Source of the DNA: Trinickia fusca
GTDB taxonomy: Bacteria > Pseudomonadota > Gammaproteobacteria > Burkholderiales > Burkholderiaceae
Length of the DNA stretch: 49,103 nt
Reading direction: 5' to 3'
Assembly (NCBI RefSeq): GCF_003628145.1
Contig: NZ_RBZV01000019.1
Coordinates: 1-49,103 of the forward strand
The translations under genes and the position numbers were made by a program. Below are positions 16,675-25,751 of the stretch, one piece after another (positions within the stretch are counted from its first letter, which is position 1; each line of letters opens with the position of its first letter). The notes beneath the pieces were generated by a model. That model was not told the origin of the DNA, ran no database searches, and was given only the letters and a program-made list of their open reading frames with translations.

Positions 16675-18942
16675 ATGTCGCAAGGATTCCTTGAAGTCGG
16701 TCAGGCACTCACCGAAGACGCGCGGCAGGCGGGTAGATCTGGTGTGTCGCGCCGCGCGTTCCTGAAGTTCGGCATGACGCTCGGTGCGGCGGCAGGCGGC
16801 GGCTTGCTGCTTGGTTTCACGTTGCCAGCGGCGGCGCAAACACGCGCAGTGGCGCGTCGCTCCGTGATCGGCGGCGACGGCACCTCGCCCGCGCATGAGC
16901 GGGAGCACCCGTTCGCCCCCAACGCATTCGTGAAGATCGACCGCCGTGGTCAGGTCACGTTGATCATGCCGAAGGTCGAGATGGGGCAGGGTGTCTACAC
17001 ATCGATTCCGATGCTGATCGCCGAAGAGCTCGAAGTGCCGTTGCAAAGCGTGATGCTCGAACATGCGCCGCCCAACCAGAAAGCCTACGGCGATCCAGGG
17101 TTCGGCGGTGCGCAGATGACGGGTGGCTCGACCTCGATTCGCCACATGTGGGAGCCGATGCGCCACGCCGGCGCGACGGCTCGCACGGTGCTCGTCGCTG
17201 CCGCGGCGCAGCGCTGGAAAGTCGACGCGGCATCAATCAACGCCGAGAATGGTGAAGTCGTCCATGCGGCAAGCGGTCGGCGCATCGCGTACGGTCAGCT
17301 CGTCGATGCGGCAGCGGCGCTGCCCGTGCCGACAACGGTCGAGCTGAAGGACCCGAAGGACTTCAAGCTCATCGGCGTGCCGACACAGCGGCTCGATTCG
17401 CCCGAGAAGGTCGACGGCACCGCGCGTTTCGGCATCGACGTGCGGCTGCCGGGCATGGCCTATGCGGTCATCGTCAATTGCCCGATACACGGCGGCACGC
17501 TCGCAAGCGTCGACGAGGCGCCGGCCAAGCGCGTGCCCGGCGTCTATCAGGTCGTCAAGCTCGACGACGCCGTGGCAGTCGTCGCCAAGCACACCTGGGC
17601 GGCCAAGAGCGGCGCGCAAGCACTCGACATCAAATGGAACGGCGGCGAGCACGCGACGCTGTCGTCGCAGCAGTTGTCGGCCAACATGGCGCAAGCGGCA
17701 CAGCGCAACGCTGGCGTCGCGCACAAGGAAGGCGATGCGGCGCATGCGCTCGAGCACGCGAAGACGCGTGTGGATGCCGTTTACGAGCAGCCGCTGCTCG
17801 CCCACGCCACGATGGAGCCGATGAACTGCACCGTGCACATGCGCTCCGACGGCTGCGACATCTGGGTCGGTACGCAGGGCCCGGGCCTCGTGCGGGACGT
17901 CGGCGCGAAGATTTCGGGTTTGCCGGCCGAGAAGGTGACGGTGCACAACCAGTTCCTCGGCGGCGGCTTCGGCCGTCGGATCGAGGTCGATACGGTCACG
18001 CAGGCACTGAAAATCGCCAAGCAAGTGAACGGGCCCGTCAAAGTGCTGTGGACGCGAGAGGAAGACATCCAGCACGACATGTTCCGTCCGTGCTACTACG
18101 ACAAGCTCTCGGCCGGGCTCGATGCGAGCGGCCGGCCCGTCGCGTGGCAGCATCGCGTGGTGGGTTCGTCGATCATGGCGCGCTTCGTGCCTGGGGCGGT
18201 CCAGAACGGCGTCGATCCCGATGCCGTCGAGGTGGCGGCCGATCTGCCCTACGACGTGCCGAACCAGCTCGTCGATTACGTCCGCGAGGAGCCGGGCCCG
18301 GTGCCCACGGGGTTCTGGCGCGGCGTGGGCGCGACGCGTGGGACGTTCGTGGTCGAGAGCTTCATCGACGAGCTCGCCGCGCACGCCAAGGTGGACCCCG
18401 TCGCCTATCGACGCGCACTGCTGGGCAAGACACCGCGCGCGCTGAATGTGCTCGACGTCGCGGCGCACGCAGCGGGCTGGGGTACGCCGCTGCCCAAGGG
18501 GCAAGGGCGCGGCATCTCGGTCATGCACGCGTTTGGCAGCTATTTGAGCGCGGTGGCCGAGGTGACCGTCAACGAGCAGGGTGAGGTGCGCGTCAATCGC
18601 ATCGTGTGCGCGGTCGATTGCGGCATGGCCGTCAATCCACGCACGATCGAGGCGCAAATCGAGGGGGGCGTGGTGTTCGGCATCACGGCTGCGCTGTACG
18701 GCGAGATTACGCTGAAGGACGGCCGCGTCGAACAGAGCAACTTCACCGACTATCGCATGTTGCGTCTCGACCAGACGCCCGTGATCGAAGTGCACCTCGT
18801 CAAGAGCACCGAAGCGCCTGGCGGCATCGGCGAGCCTGGTACGTCCGTGCTGGCCCCCGCTGTCACGAACGCGATTTTTGCGGCGACGGGCACGCGCATC
18901 CGCAAGCTGCCCGTGGGGCAGCAATTGCAGAAGACGGCCTGA
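16675..18942 (+). CDS. iorB: Molybdenum hydroxylase large subunit with Tat signal (isoquinoline 1-oxidoreductase beta type)
   Basis: Molybdopterin-binding catalytic subunit, 755 residues from the ATG at 16675, which follows AAGGAGGCCTGAC. A twin-arginine signal (SRRAFLK, residues 25-31) precedes a hydrophobic segment ending in AAA, so the IorAB complex should be exported folded to the periplasm. The pterin-contacting motifs GGGFGRR and GTQGPGL and the C-terminal GEPG, which carries the catalytic glutamate in this family, are present. It forms an operon with iorA and the XdhC-type gene 20 bp downstream. Electron acceptors such as cytochrome c are not encoded nearby. Confidence 0.92.
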   Translation: MSQGFLEVGQALTEDARQAGRSGVSRRAFLKFGMTLGAAAGGGLLLGFTLPAAAQTRAVARRSVIGGDGTSPAHEREHPFAPNAFVKIDRRGQVTLIMPKVEMGQGVYTSIPMLIAEELEVPLQSVMLEHAPPNQKAYGDPGFGGAQMTGGSTSIRHMWEPMRHAGATARTVLVAAAAQRWKVDAASINAENGEVVHAASGRRIAYGQLVDAAAALPVPTTVELKDPKDFKLIGVPTQRLDSPEKVDGTARFGIDVRLPGMAYAVIVNCPIHGGTLASVDEAPAKRVPGVYQVVKLDDAVAVVAKHTWAAKSGAQALDIKWNGGEHATLSSQQLSANMAQAAQRNAGVAHKEGDAAHALEHAKTRVDAVYEQPLLAHATMEPMNCTVHMRSDGCDIWVGTQGPGLVRDVGAKISGLPAEKVTVHNQFLGGGFGRRIEVDTVTQALKIAKQVNGPVKVLWTREEDIQHDMFRPCYYDKLSAGLDASGRPVAWQHRVVGSSIMARFVPGAVQNGVDPDAVEVAADLPYDVPNQLVDYVREEPGPVPTGFWRGVGATRGTFVVESFIDELAAHAKVDPVAYRRALLGKTPRALNVLDVAAHAAGWGTPLPKGQGRGISVMHAFGSYLSAVAEVTVNEQGEVRVNRIVCAVDCGMAVNPRTIEAQIEGGVVFGITAALYGEITLKDGRVEQSNFTDYRMLRLDQTPVIEVHLVKSTEAPGGIGEPGTSVLAPAVTNAIFAATGTRIRKLPVGQQLQKTA

Positions 18943-18962
18943 CGGGCCAGCACGAGTCGATC

Positions 18963-19985
18963 ATGGACAGTGTGGATCTCGAGGTGCTCAAGGCGAGCGC
19001 GCACTGGCTCGACAGCGGGTATCGCGCGTTGCTCGTGACAGTGGTGCGCACATGGGGTTCGTCGCCGCGTCCCGAAGGGGCGTTGCTCGCCGTGCGTGAA
19101 GATGGGCTCGTAGTCGGTTCGGTGTCGGGCGGCTGCATCGAGGACGATCTGATCGACCGCGTGCGACGCAGTGGCATCGATACGACGCGGCCCTATACGC
19201 TCCAGTACGGGGTGACGGCGCAAGAGGCCCAGCGCTTCGGGCTGCCGTGCGGCGGCACGATCGAGCTCGTACTCGAGCCGCTCGGGCCGTATAGTCGCAT
19301 TGCTTCGTTATGCGAAGCGATCGAGCATGGACAGGTCGTCGTACGCACGCTCGAACTTGCCACGGGCGCCGTGACGCTCGAGTCCATGGGCGCGGCCGAT
19401 CGATTGCTGTTCGACGGGGTACGTCTGACGACCGTGCATGGGCCGCGTTATCGCCTGCTCGTGATCGGCGCGGGGCAATTGTCGCGCTATCTGTGCCGCA
19501 TCGCGCTTGGGCTCGACTATCAGGTGACCGTCTGCGATCCGCGTGAGGAGTACGTCGACGCTTGGGATGTGCCGGGCACGTCCCTCGTGCGCACGATGCC
19601 CGACGATACCGTGCTCGCGATGAAGCTCGACGAGCGTTCGGCGGTCATCGCGCTCACGCACGATCCGAAGCTCGACGACTTGGCCTTGATGGAGGCCTTG
19701 AAGACGCCGGCGTTTTACGTCGGTGCGATCGGGTCGCGTCGCAACAACGCGGCGCGGCGCGAGCGGCTACGGCAGTTCGATGTGACCGATGCCGAGCTCG
19801 CGCGACTCCATGGTCCTGCCGGTATCTACATCGGCAGTCGTACGCCGCCCGAGATCGCCGTGTCGATTCTCGCCGAAGTGACGGCGGCGAAGAACGGTGT
19901 AGCGGTGCCGGAACGCATGGGTGTGGCGGCAGCGAAAGAGGCCGAGGCAGCCGTGGCCATGGGCGGGTGCGTGGTGGCCGTTTGA
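18963..19985 (+). CDS. XdhC/CoxI-family molybdenum-cofactor maturation protein
   Basis: A 340-residue protein with an N-terminal XdhC/CoxI domain (GSSPRPEGALLAVREDG and VSGGCIEDDLIDRV) and a C-terminal Rossmann XdhC_C domain (VIGAGQLSRYLCRIALGL). Family members bind Mo cofactor, help add the terminal sulfido ligand and insert it into xanthine-oxidase-type enzymes. Position directly after iorAB implies it matures that enzyme. The ATG at 18963 lies 20 bp after iorB; upstream in-frame codons would run inside iorB. A perfect hairpin follows the stop. Confidence 0.9.
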   Translation: MDSVDLEVLKASAHWLDSGYRALLVTVVRTWGSSPRPEGALLAVREDGLVVGSVSGGCIEDDLIDRVRRSGIDTTRPYTLQYGVTAQEAQRFGLPCGGTIELVLEPLGPYSRIASLCEAIEHGQVVVRTLELATGAVTLESMGAADRLLFDGVRLTTVHGPRYRLLVIGAGQLSRYLCRIALGLDYQVTVCDPREEYVDAWDVPGTSLVRTMPDDTVLAMKLDERSAVIALTHDPKLDDLALMEALKTPAFYVGAIGSRRNNAARRERLRQFDVTDAELARLHGPAGIYIGSRTPPEIAVSILAEVTAAKNGVAVPERMGVAAAKEAEAAVAMGGCVVAV

Positions 19986-20021
19986 TGAATACAGCCGCCA
20001 GTTGGTTGGCGGCTGTATTCA
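19986..20021. terminator. Perfect 15-bp hairpin closing the ior operon
   Basis: A perfect inverted repeat of 15 bp per arm (TGAATACAGCCGCCA) with a 6-nt loop starts on the base after the xdhC-like stop codon. No T tract follows on either strand, so it may act as a bidirectional stabiliser or terminator between xdhC and the convergent peptidase gene. Confidence 0.75.
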
Positions 20022-20086
20022 CTTGATCTACTACTCGGCCGCGAAGCGATCGCGGCCGTCCCACGCATCTTCACATCTTCATGTCG

Positions 20087-21868
20087 TCATCGTTGATAGC
20101 GCATCGCGTTCGCCAGCGAGCCGGCATTCCACGAGCCCCAGCCTGAGGCCTGGTTGAATTGCCCCGGGACAACTGAATAGGCGCCATTGGTGCCGCCCGT
20201 CAGCAGGTTGTAGCAATTCGTGCAATCGCCGTTCGTCTTGTTCACTTGATCCCGCCCGATGTCATAGTAAGTCTGCTGCCAGAAGTACGGCGGGATGCCG
20301 CTCTGCAACAGGCGCGCATAGGTCCCGGCGAGCAGCGGTGCGGCCAGACTCGTGCCGCCGAAGACTGCCCACTGCGTCTGATACGTACCGGTGCTGTTGT
20401 AGCCGCCGTTGACGATCCACAGCCCTGAATTCGGGTCGCCGTCCATGACGAAGTCAGGCGTGCTCCGATGCGTCCCGGCGATGGTGGCGACCACGTTCTG
20501 ATAGTACGGACGCGTCTCCGTAGCCGCCGGTCCGCTCTCGCTTCCCGACCACAGCGTTTCGTGATCGTAGGTGGAGTACGAGTTCGACGTGTTGTAAATG
20601 GTCGAGGCTCCAACCGACACGACGTACGGAGAACTGCCTGGGAATCCGGTAGAGCTCGCGCCGTTCGAACATTGCGGATGGCCACCGTAGTCCTGGGTGA
20701 TGGCGAAGACGGTGATGTTCTTGGCGACTGCGGCGCTCAGTGCGGTGTCCCAGCTATCGCGCAGATCCTGTGGGATATCCGCGTCGCACGTCGCGGCAAA
20801 CGAAAGGGAGATGATCGGTCGATTGTCGCTGACTGCGGCGCTTACGGAGGCCAGTTCGTCGCTGAGGTCCGTCGACGGCGCCGAATAGAATGCGATTCCC
20901 TGGAGCGAACCAGCCATGGTGGCGACCGCATCGACATCGAGCACGGCTTCCGTTTGCGCCTCGAAATCTCCGTGCGTGTACCCGGTCGGATAGAAGAAGG
21001 TGAGGGGAACATAGGCGAAGCCGTAGTTGCCGGCCCATTGCTGGTACAGGTAAGTCGTGTTGCCTTGATCCCCCACTCCGATGATCGCCACCGTTTGGCT
21101 ACTGGCTGGCGCAAGGCTGGCCGCGCCGTATAGCGAAGGCAAGTCGGTCGGTCCGTGCACACACTCCGTGCAGGCAACGGTTCCGGACGCCGATAGCGTG
21201 CCGGACAAACCAGCGCGCTTCGAAGCCACTTCGCTGTTTGTTGCAGACGCCGCTACGGCGCCCGACAGGCCGCGCTCCTCGAACGACCGTAGTCCGTGTA
21301 CCGCGCTCACGACATCGCTCAAAGCGGCGGGGATGGTGACCGGGTCTACGTTGGCGACACCGTCGAGCACGCCGCGCTGCAGATGACGCATTCGCGTTTT
21401 GAAGGCCGACTGCACATTGGCCGCGGTCCCCCATGCGGTCACCATCGTGCGATCCTTCGAGATATAAATCTGCCTGAAACCGTTCGAAACCAGAAAGTCG
21501 TAAACGCGCATCGACTCGGCACGGCTAGGCAAATAGCGGGCCTCCAACTCGCGATCCGTCAACGGCGATCTCGTGCCCGCTCTCACCTGCTCGGCGACTT
21601 GCCGCAATTCCTGCTTGTTGTGCATCTTCAACACCACGTTCACTCGTAGTTGGTCGCTGGCCTGCATGAGTTGCGCGTGATCAGCGGCCTGAAGCGCGAC
21701 GCCCGCCGTGAGCGCGATTCCTGCGTGACTGCTCGCCTCAATACCATCGCCGCTGTTGGTGGTGGCCGCGGCCTGTGCATTGCTGGACACGGCACCCATC
21801 AATCCAACGGCCGCCAATCCGCCAACGATAACCGTCGATGCCCTCGATAGAATCATTGATCGCGACAT
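20087..21868 (-). CDS. Secreted S53 family (sedolisin/kumamolisin-like) serine-carboxyl peptidase
   Basis: Exported acid protease precursor of 593 residues. A signal peptide ends near SSNAQAAA. The Pro-kumamolisin activation domain (ARYLPSRAESMRVYDFLV) follows and should be removed by self-processing. The catalytic residues fit Glu307, Asp311 and Ser507 (the last in FGGTSLAAP). The oxyanion-hole Asp motif is TQDYG rather than the common SGDSG. The C-terminal calcium site (DIGRDQVNKTNGDC and GWGSWNAG) is present. I chose ATG 21868 because AAGGAG lies nine bases upstream; an in-frame ATG at 21886 has no such site. It is a single-gene unit. Confidence 0.9.
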   Translation of the reverse strand: MSRSMILSRASTVIVGGLAAVGLMGAVSSNAQAAATTNSGDGIEASSHAGIALTAGVALQAADHAQLMQASDQLRVNVVLKMHNKQELRQVAEQVRAGTRSPLTDRELEARYLPSRAESMRVYDFLVSNGFRQIYISKDRTMVTAWGTAANVQSAFKTRMRHLQRGVLDGVANVDPVTIPAALSDVVSAVHGLRSFEERGLSGAVAASATNSEVASKRAGLSGTLSASGTVACTECVHGPTDLPSLYGAASLAPASSQTVAIIGVGDQGNTTYLYQQWAGNYGFAYVPLTFFYPTGYTHGDFEAQTEAVLDVDAVATMAGSLQGIAFYSAPSTDLSDELASVSAAVSDNRPIISLSFAATCDADIPQDLRDSWDTALSAAVAKNITVFAITQDYGGHPQCSNGASSTGFPGSSPYVVSVGASTIYNTSNSYSTYDHETLWSGSESGPAATETRPYYQNVVATIAGTHRSTPDFVMDGDPNSGLWIVNGGYNSTGTYQTQWAVFGGTSLAAPLLAGTYARLLQSGIPPYFWQQTYYDIGRDQVNKTNGDCTNCYNLLTGGTNGAYSVVPGQFNQASGWGSWNAGSLANAMRYQR

Positions 21869-22268
21869 AACACGTGTCTCCTTCATGTGGAGGTTGCCCT
21901 CCGGGTTTTAAGGGGATCATGAAACGAGGCTGCGTACTCGGCACGTCGGTGCCGAATTCGATTTCAAGGAAGGCGTGGTGTCTTGTTGGGGGCGAATATC
22001 GCACAAATTTTTATTAACAGGTGTTAGCCATTTTTGTGAAATGGAATGTACTTAGTTTTCCGAAAGGATTTGATTTTTAATTCAGACTGGTATGTATTTT
22101 ATTTGTCGATGTCAAATCCCAAATACTGAGCGGGACTTGGGATTTTGGCGGTCGGAAAGGGCGACCCATGGCGCTGCGACTGAGGGTTACGAGCCGCGCA
22201 TGGTGGGGACCAATAGCAAATGGGCGCGCCGTTGCAGCGCGCCCATTCTGTCCTTACATCACGTCACG
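21869..22268. other. AT-rich intergenic region upstream of the S53 peptidase gene
   Basis: A 400-bp gap with no credible gene. The segment around 22000-22130 is strikingly AT-rich compared with the rest of the window and probably contains the peptidase promoter and perhaps H-NS/MvaT-type silencer targets. The GST gene ends at 22269 on the same strand. Confidence 0.4.
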
Positions 22269-22937
22269 TCACTTCGCGGCGGCCGCGACAGCCTGCCCGG
22301 GCCGCGCATACACATCCGGGACGCCATCGTAGACGCGCCGCGTCGCCGGCCGCTCTTTCACCGCTTCAAACCAGCGCTTGAGATTCTCGAATTCGTCGAG
22401 GTTCTGGCCATGCGGGGCGTGCGGCACGATCCACGGATAGCAGGCCATGTCGGCAATCGTATAGCTGTTGCCGGCGACGAAGGCACGCGTCGCGAGGCGC
22501 TTGTCGAGAACGCCATACAGTCGCTTCGTTTCGTTCGTATAGCGTTCGATCGCGAACGGCACGGGCTCGCTCGCATAGACACGGAAATAGCCGGCTTGTC
22601 CTGCCATCGGGCCGAGGCCCGCCATCTGCCAGAACAGCCATTGCGCCATTTCGGCACGCCCGCGCGTGTCGGTGTAGAGGAACTGTTGGGTCTTTTCGGC
22701 CAGATACATCAGGATCGCGCCCGACTCGAACATCGGGATCGGTGCGCCGCCGTCCGCGGGGGCATGGTCGACGATCGCCGGGATGCGATTGTTCGGCGAG
22801 ATGGCGAGGAACTCAGGCTTGAACTGCTCGCCGCGCGAGAGGACCACCGGGAGGATGCGATGTTCGAGGCCCGCTTCCTCGAGAAACAGACGGATTTTGA
22901 GGCCGTTCGGTGTGGGCGCGTAGTACAGATCGATCAT
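22269..22937 (-). CDS. Glutathione S-transferase (YfcG/Ure2p-like)
   Basis: A 222-residue cytosolic GST: thioredoxin-like N-terminal domain (MIDLYYAPTPNGLKIRLFLE) and all-helical C-terminal domain (FVAGNSYTIADMACYPWI). The APTPNG start matches the YfcG/nu-class, where Thr and Asn near positions 9-11 replace the usual catalytic Tyr/Ser/Cys and the enzyme has disulfide-bond oxidoreductase activity. The ESGAILMYLAEK glutathione-binding motif is intact. It is separated by 135 bp from the MocR gene upstream on the same strand, so its own promoter is possible. Confidence 0.92.
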   Translation of the reverse strand: MIDLYYAPTPNGLKIRLFLEEAGLEHRILPVVLSRGEQFKPEFLAISPNNRIPAIVDHAPADGGAPIPMFESGAILMYLAEKTQQFLYTDTRGRAEMAQWLFWQMAGLGPMAGQAGYFRVYASEPVPFAIERYTNETKRLYGVLDKRLATRAFVAGNSYTIADMACYPWIVPHAPHGQNLDEFENLKRWFEAVKERPATRRVYDGVPDVYARPGQAVAAAAK

Positions 22938-23072
22938 GGTTGCCGGTCCCTATGGTGACGAGTTGACGATTGGCGTGCAGCATAGCCGCCTTGGAGCGGA
23001 TCGAAGGGGCCAGCTGTGTGCAAAACGAAGGAACCAGTCAGGAACCCGCGGCGCGTCGGTACTGCGTTGGCG

Positions 23073-24548
23073 CTACGCGCGCTTCAGTGCGCGCGACAGG
23101 CGCTTCATCGCCGCGGAAATGTCTTCGGCTTCGATGCGGCCAAAGCCGAAGGCGATGCCGTCGCCGGCCGCGACGCTGCTTGCGCGCGACCGTCTCTCGA
23201 GCAGAAAGTCGCTCACCGGCTGCGCGCCGATCGCATGTTGCCGCGTTTGCGTGAGGATGCGGCCCGCTTCGCGACGGTCGCGATAGCGTGCGCACAGATG
23301 GATGCCGGCCAGGGCCGGCACTGCTTCGAACCACGGTGCCAATTCGTCAGCGAAACTGGCGAGCATCGCTTCGCGGCGCAGCGCGTAGTGCTTGCGCATC
23401 TTGCGCACGTGGCGCGCCAGATGCCCTTCGAGAATGAAGCGAGCGAGCGCGTCCTGCACCTGTACGTTGCCGGCCGAATCGGTGCAGTGCTTGGCCGCGA
23501 TCAGCATGTCGAGCGCCCACGCGGGTGCCACGATGTAGCCGATACGCAGCGACGGAAAGAGACTCTTCGAAAACGTGCCGACGTAGGCCACTGTGCTGTC
23601 GCGATCGAGTGTCTGCAAAGCGTCGAGCGGCTGTGAGCCGTAGCGGAACTCGCCGTCATAATCGTCCTCGATGATCAGCGCGCCGTTCTTGCGGGCGAAT
23701 TCGAGCAACGCATGGCGTCGCTTCATCGACATCGGGACACCCGTCGGAAACTGGTGCGAGGGCGTCACATAGACGATGCGGATGTCGCTCGTCAGGTGAT
23801 CCACGCAGATCCCTTCGTCGTCGACGGGAATCGGTACGAGCTGCGCGCCTGCCGCCAACATGGCCGTGCAGAGCGGTGGATAGCCGGGATCTTCGACGGC
23901 GACTTTCGTTTGCCCGCGCGTGACGAACACGCGCGCGAGCAGATCGAACGCTTGCTGCGCGCCCGTCGTCACGAGGACATCGTGCTCGTCGCATGCCACG
24001 GCGCGCGCATAGCCGGCGTGCTGCGCAATCGCGGCGCGCAGCAGTGGCTGGCCCTCGGTCGGCGGATAGCCGAACGCGGCTGGCTGCGCGAACGGCAGGG
24101 CGTGCACGAGCAAGCGACGCCACACGTCGAGCGGAAAGTAGCGATGTTCCGGGACGCCAAGCTGAAAGGCAGCCGGTTCGGGCTTCGCATTCGCGGGCGG
24201 CTCGCGTCGCGGTGCGAGCGCAAGCCAGTCGACGGTGTTCTGGCGTCGTTCGCGTGGCAGCCGTTTGCGCTTGACGGCGACCTGTGCCGGCGTCACGTCG
24301 GCTACGACCGCCTTCGCGCCAGGGCGCGTGAGCAGGTAGCCCTCGGCCATCAACAGATCGTAGGCTGCGATGACCGTGTTGCGCGCGATGCCATAGGCGG
24401 TCGCGACGCGTCGTGTCGCGGGCAGCTCGGTGCCCGGCGTGAGGCGCCCTTCGAGGATGGCCGCGCGCAGCTGATGATGCAGGCGCTGCGCACGCCCCTC
24501 GCCATCGTGCTTGTCGAGGTCGAGCGGGAACGCAAAAACTGGCTCCAT
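23073..24548 (-). CDS. MocR-type regulator (GntR HTH + class I aminotransferase fold)
   Basis: A 491-residue PLP-dependent transcription factor. Residues ~15-85 are a GntR winged helix (HHQLRAAILEGRLTPGTELP; RRVATAYGIARNTVIAAYDL). The rest is a fold-type I aminotransferase domain with the PLP lysine at residue 328 (GTFSKSLFPSLRIGY) and the conserved EDDYDGEFRYG. MocR proteins use PLP or amine adducts as effectors and usually control a divergent gene; here that is the cupin at 24653. A 10-bp inverted repeat surrounds its own start. It is a paralogue of the MocR gene at 28028. Confidence 0.93.
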   Translation of the reverse strand: MEPVFAFPLDLDKHDGEGRAQRLHHQLRAAILEGRLTPGTELPATRRVATAYGIARNTVIAAYDLLMAEGYLLTRPGAKAVVADVTPAQVAVKRKRLPRERRQNTVDWLALAPRREPPANAKPEPAAFQLGVPEHRYFPLDVWRRLLVHALPFAQPAAFGYPPTEGQPLLRAAIAQHAGYARAVACDEHDVLVTTGAQQAFDLLARVFVTRGQTKVAVEDPGYPPLCTAMLAAGAQLVPIPVDDEGICVDHLTSDIRIVYVTPSHQFPTGVPMSMKRRHALLEFARKNGALIIEDDYDGEFRYGSQPLDALQTLDRDSTVAYVGTFSKSLFPSLRIGYIVAPAWALDMLIAAKHCTDSAGNVQVQDALARFILEGHLARHVRKMRKHYALRREAMLASFADELAPWFEAVPALAGIHLCARYRDRREAGRILTQTRQHAIGAQPVSDFLLERRSRASSVAAGDGIAFGFGRIEAEDISAAMKRLSRALKRA

Positions 24549-24586
24549 CGATATTTCCCGAACTGGATCAAGAAGTGAGCCAGTTT
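24536..24586. promoter_or_regulatory. Operator-like inverted repeat over the MocR start
   Basis: AAACTGGCTC (24536-24545) and its exact reverse complement GAGCCAGTTT (24577-24586) flank the start codon of the MocR gene; a third partial copy, AACTGG, lies at 24561-24566. The position suits autorepression and control of the divergent cupin gene. The same 10-mer is found upstream of the second MocR gene. CTGG-containing repeats are known for other MocR regulators such as TauR; binding here is inferred. Confidence 0.55.
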
Positions 24587-24652
24587 AACGCTAAAGTCCT
24601 TGCCATAGCAGATCGTTAGTTCACCTCTTCTCTTCGCCATGGAGACCTCAAC

Positions 24653-25132
24653 ATGAGCCAACCGCTTGTCACCCCGCCGGCCTCGATGTTCGACTACCTG
24701 CCGGCTCGGATCGGTCGCAGTGCCGACGTGCCGTGGATTCGCGAATCGGACGTGAAGTCATGGAAGCCGCTGCGCTTCGCATCGGACGGCAGCTACTTCG
24801 TGGAATTGCTGCGGATGAGCCCCGGCGCCGTGATGCCGCTGCATCGGCATACCGGCCCGATCCATGCGTTCAACCTCGAAGGCGAGCGTGTGCTGTGCAC
24901 GGGCGAGCGCATCGGCCCGGGGGACTACGTGTTCGAGCCGCCCGGCAACACCGACTGGTGGCGGATCGTCGGCGACCAGCCGATGACGGTGCTCGTCGTC
25001 GTGAACGGCACGGTCGAGTTTCTCGACGCCAAGGGCCAGGTGCGCTCGCGTGCCTCAGCACAAACACAGCTCGAGGCATATCGCCGCTATTGCGAGCAGC
25101 ACGGCGTGCCGATGCTCGATCTGATCGATTGA
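24653..25132 (+). CDS. Cupin-domain protein (2,4'-dihydroxyacetophenone dioxygenase family)
   Basis: A 159-residue cytosolic cupin. Motif 1 is visible as PLHRHTGPIHAFNLEGE, with metal-binding His residues, and motif 2 as GPGDYVFEPPGNTDWW. The N-terminal PWIRESDVKSWKPLRF is typical of the ChrR-like/2,4'-dihydroxyacetophenone dioxygenase-like group. A metal-dependent dioxygenase or a ligand-binding role are both possible. It is transcribed away from the MocR gene across a short divergent region, which makes it the likely MocR target. Confidence 0.87.
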   Translation: MSQPLVTPPASMFDYLPARIGRSADVPWIRESDVKSWKPLRFASDGSYFVELLRMSPGAVMPLHRHTGPIHAFNLEGERVLCTGERIGPGDYVFEPPGNTDWWRIVGDQPMTVLVVVNGTVEFLDAKGQVRSRASAQTQLEAYRRYCEQHGVPMLDLID

Positions 25133-25186
25133 AGTCGCGGTCGCTTGCAGGACCGGCTGATCTTGCCGACGTGCTGTGCCGTGTTG

Positions 25187-25624
25187 TTAGCGCAGTGCGT
25201 CGGCGCCGGCCTGCGCGACTTGCGCATCTTGATGCGACTGCATGCCGGAGATGCCGATGGCGCCGATCACCGCGCCGTCGCGCACGAGCGGGATACCGCC
25301 GTCGAGGGGCGTCAGGTTGGTCATGCCGAGTAGACGCCAGTGCAGGCCGCCTTCTGTCAGCGCATCCTCGAAGCGCTTCGTGGGGCGCTTGAAGCGCACG
25401 GCCGTCTCGGCTTTCTGACGGGCGACTTCGATGCTGCCAAGTTGTGTGTTGTCGAGCCGGTGCAGAAGGACCAGATGCCCACCGCTGTCGACGATGGCGA
25501 TGGCCATCGGCCAGTCTTGCCGTGCCGCTTCGTCATGGGCGGCCTGGGCGACATGCCGGGCTTCATCGAGTGTGATCGGTGCGCCGTAACGTAGTGCCGA
25601 TGGGTTGAGTGTGTCTTGGTTCAT
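25187..25624 (-). CDS. GlcG/HbpS family heme-binding-like protein
   Basis: A 145-residue protein of the GlcG/HbpS (DUF336) family. It shows ITLDEARHVAQAAHDEA, the core MAIAIVDSGGHLVLLHRLDN and the C-terminal GAIGISGMQSHQDAQVAQAG. Some members bind heme or cobalamin-related molecules or help glycolate, propanediol or steroid enzymes; the role is unknown here. ATG 25624 is preferred to an upstream codon at 25696, which would extend into the LysR intergenic region with no domain support. It is divergent from the LysR gene at 25752, its probable regulator. Confidence 0.88.
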   Translation of the reverse strand: MNQDTLNPSALRYGAPITLDEARHVAQAAHDEAARQDWPMAIAIVDSGGHLVLLHRLDNTQLGSIEVARQKAETAVRFKRPTKRFEDALTEGGLHWRLLGMTNLTPLDGGIPLVRDGAVIGAIGISGMQSHQDAQVAQAGADALR

Positions 25625-25751
25625 TGCGGTGTCTCGTTCGGATGGATTGTGTGCAGCGGTGTAATGGCCGCGCCTAAAATGTACGGCGCGTGCCACGCGG
25701 CAACCAGATGCCGGGCCGTAAGCGATTCTTCCGCTAACCGAGATAATCAGA

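Noticed and set aside
17233-18924. Long antisense frame opposite iorB
   Set aside because: Same shadow effect; no start signal or domain, and iorB is unambiguous.
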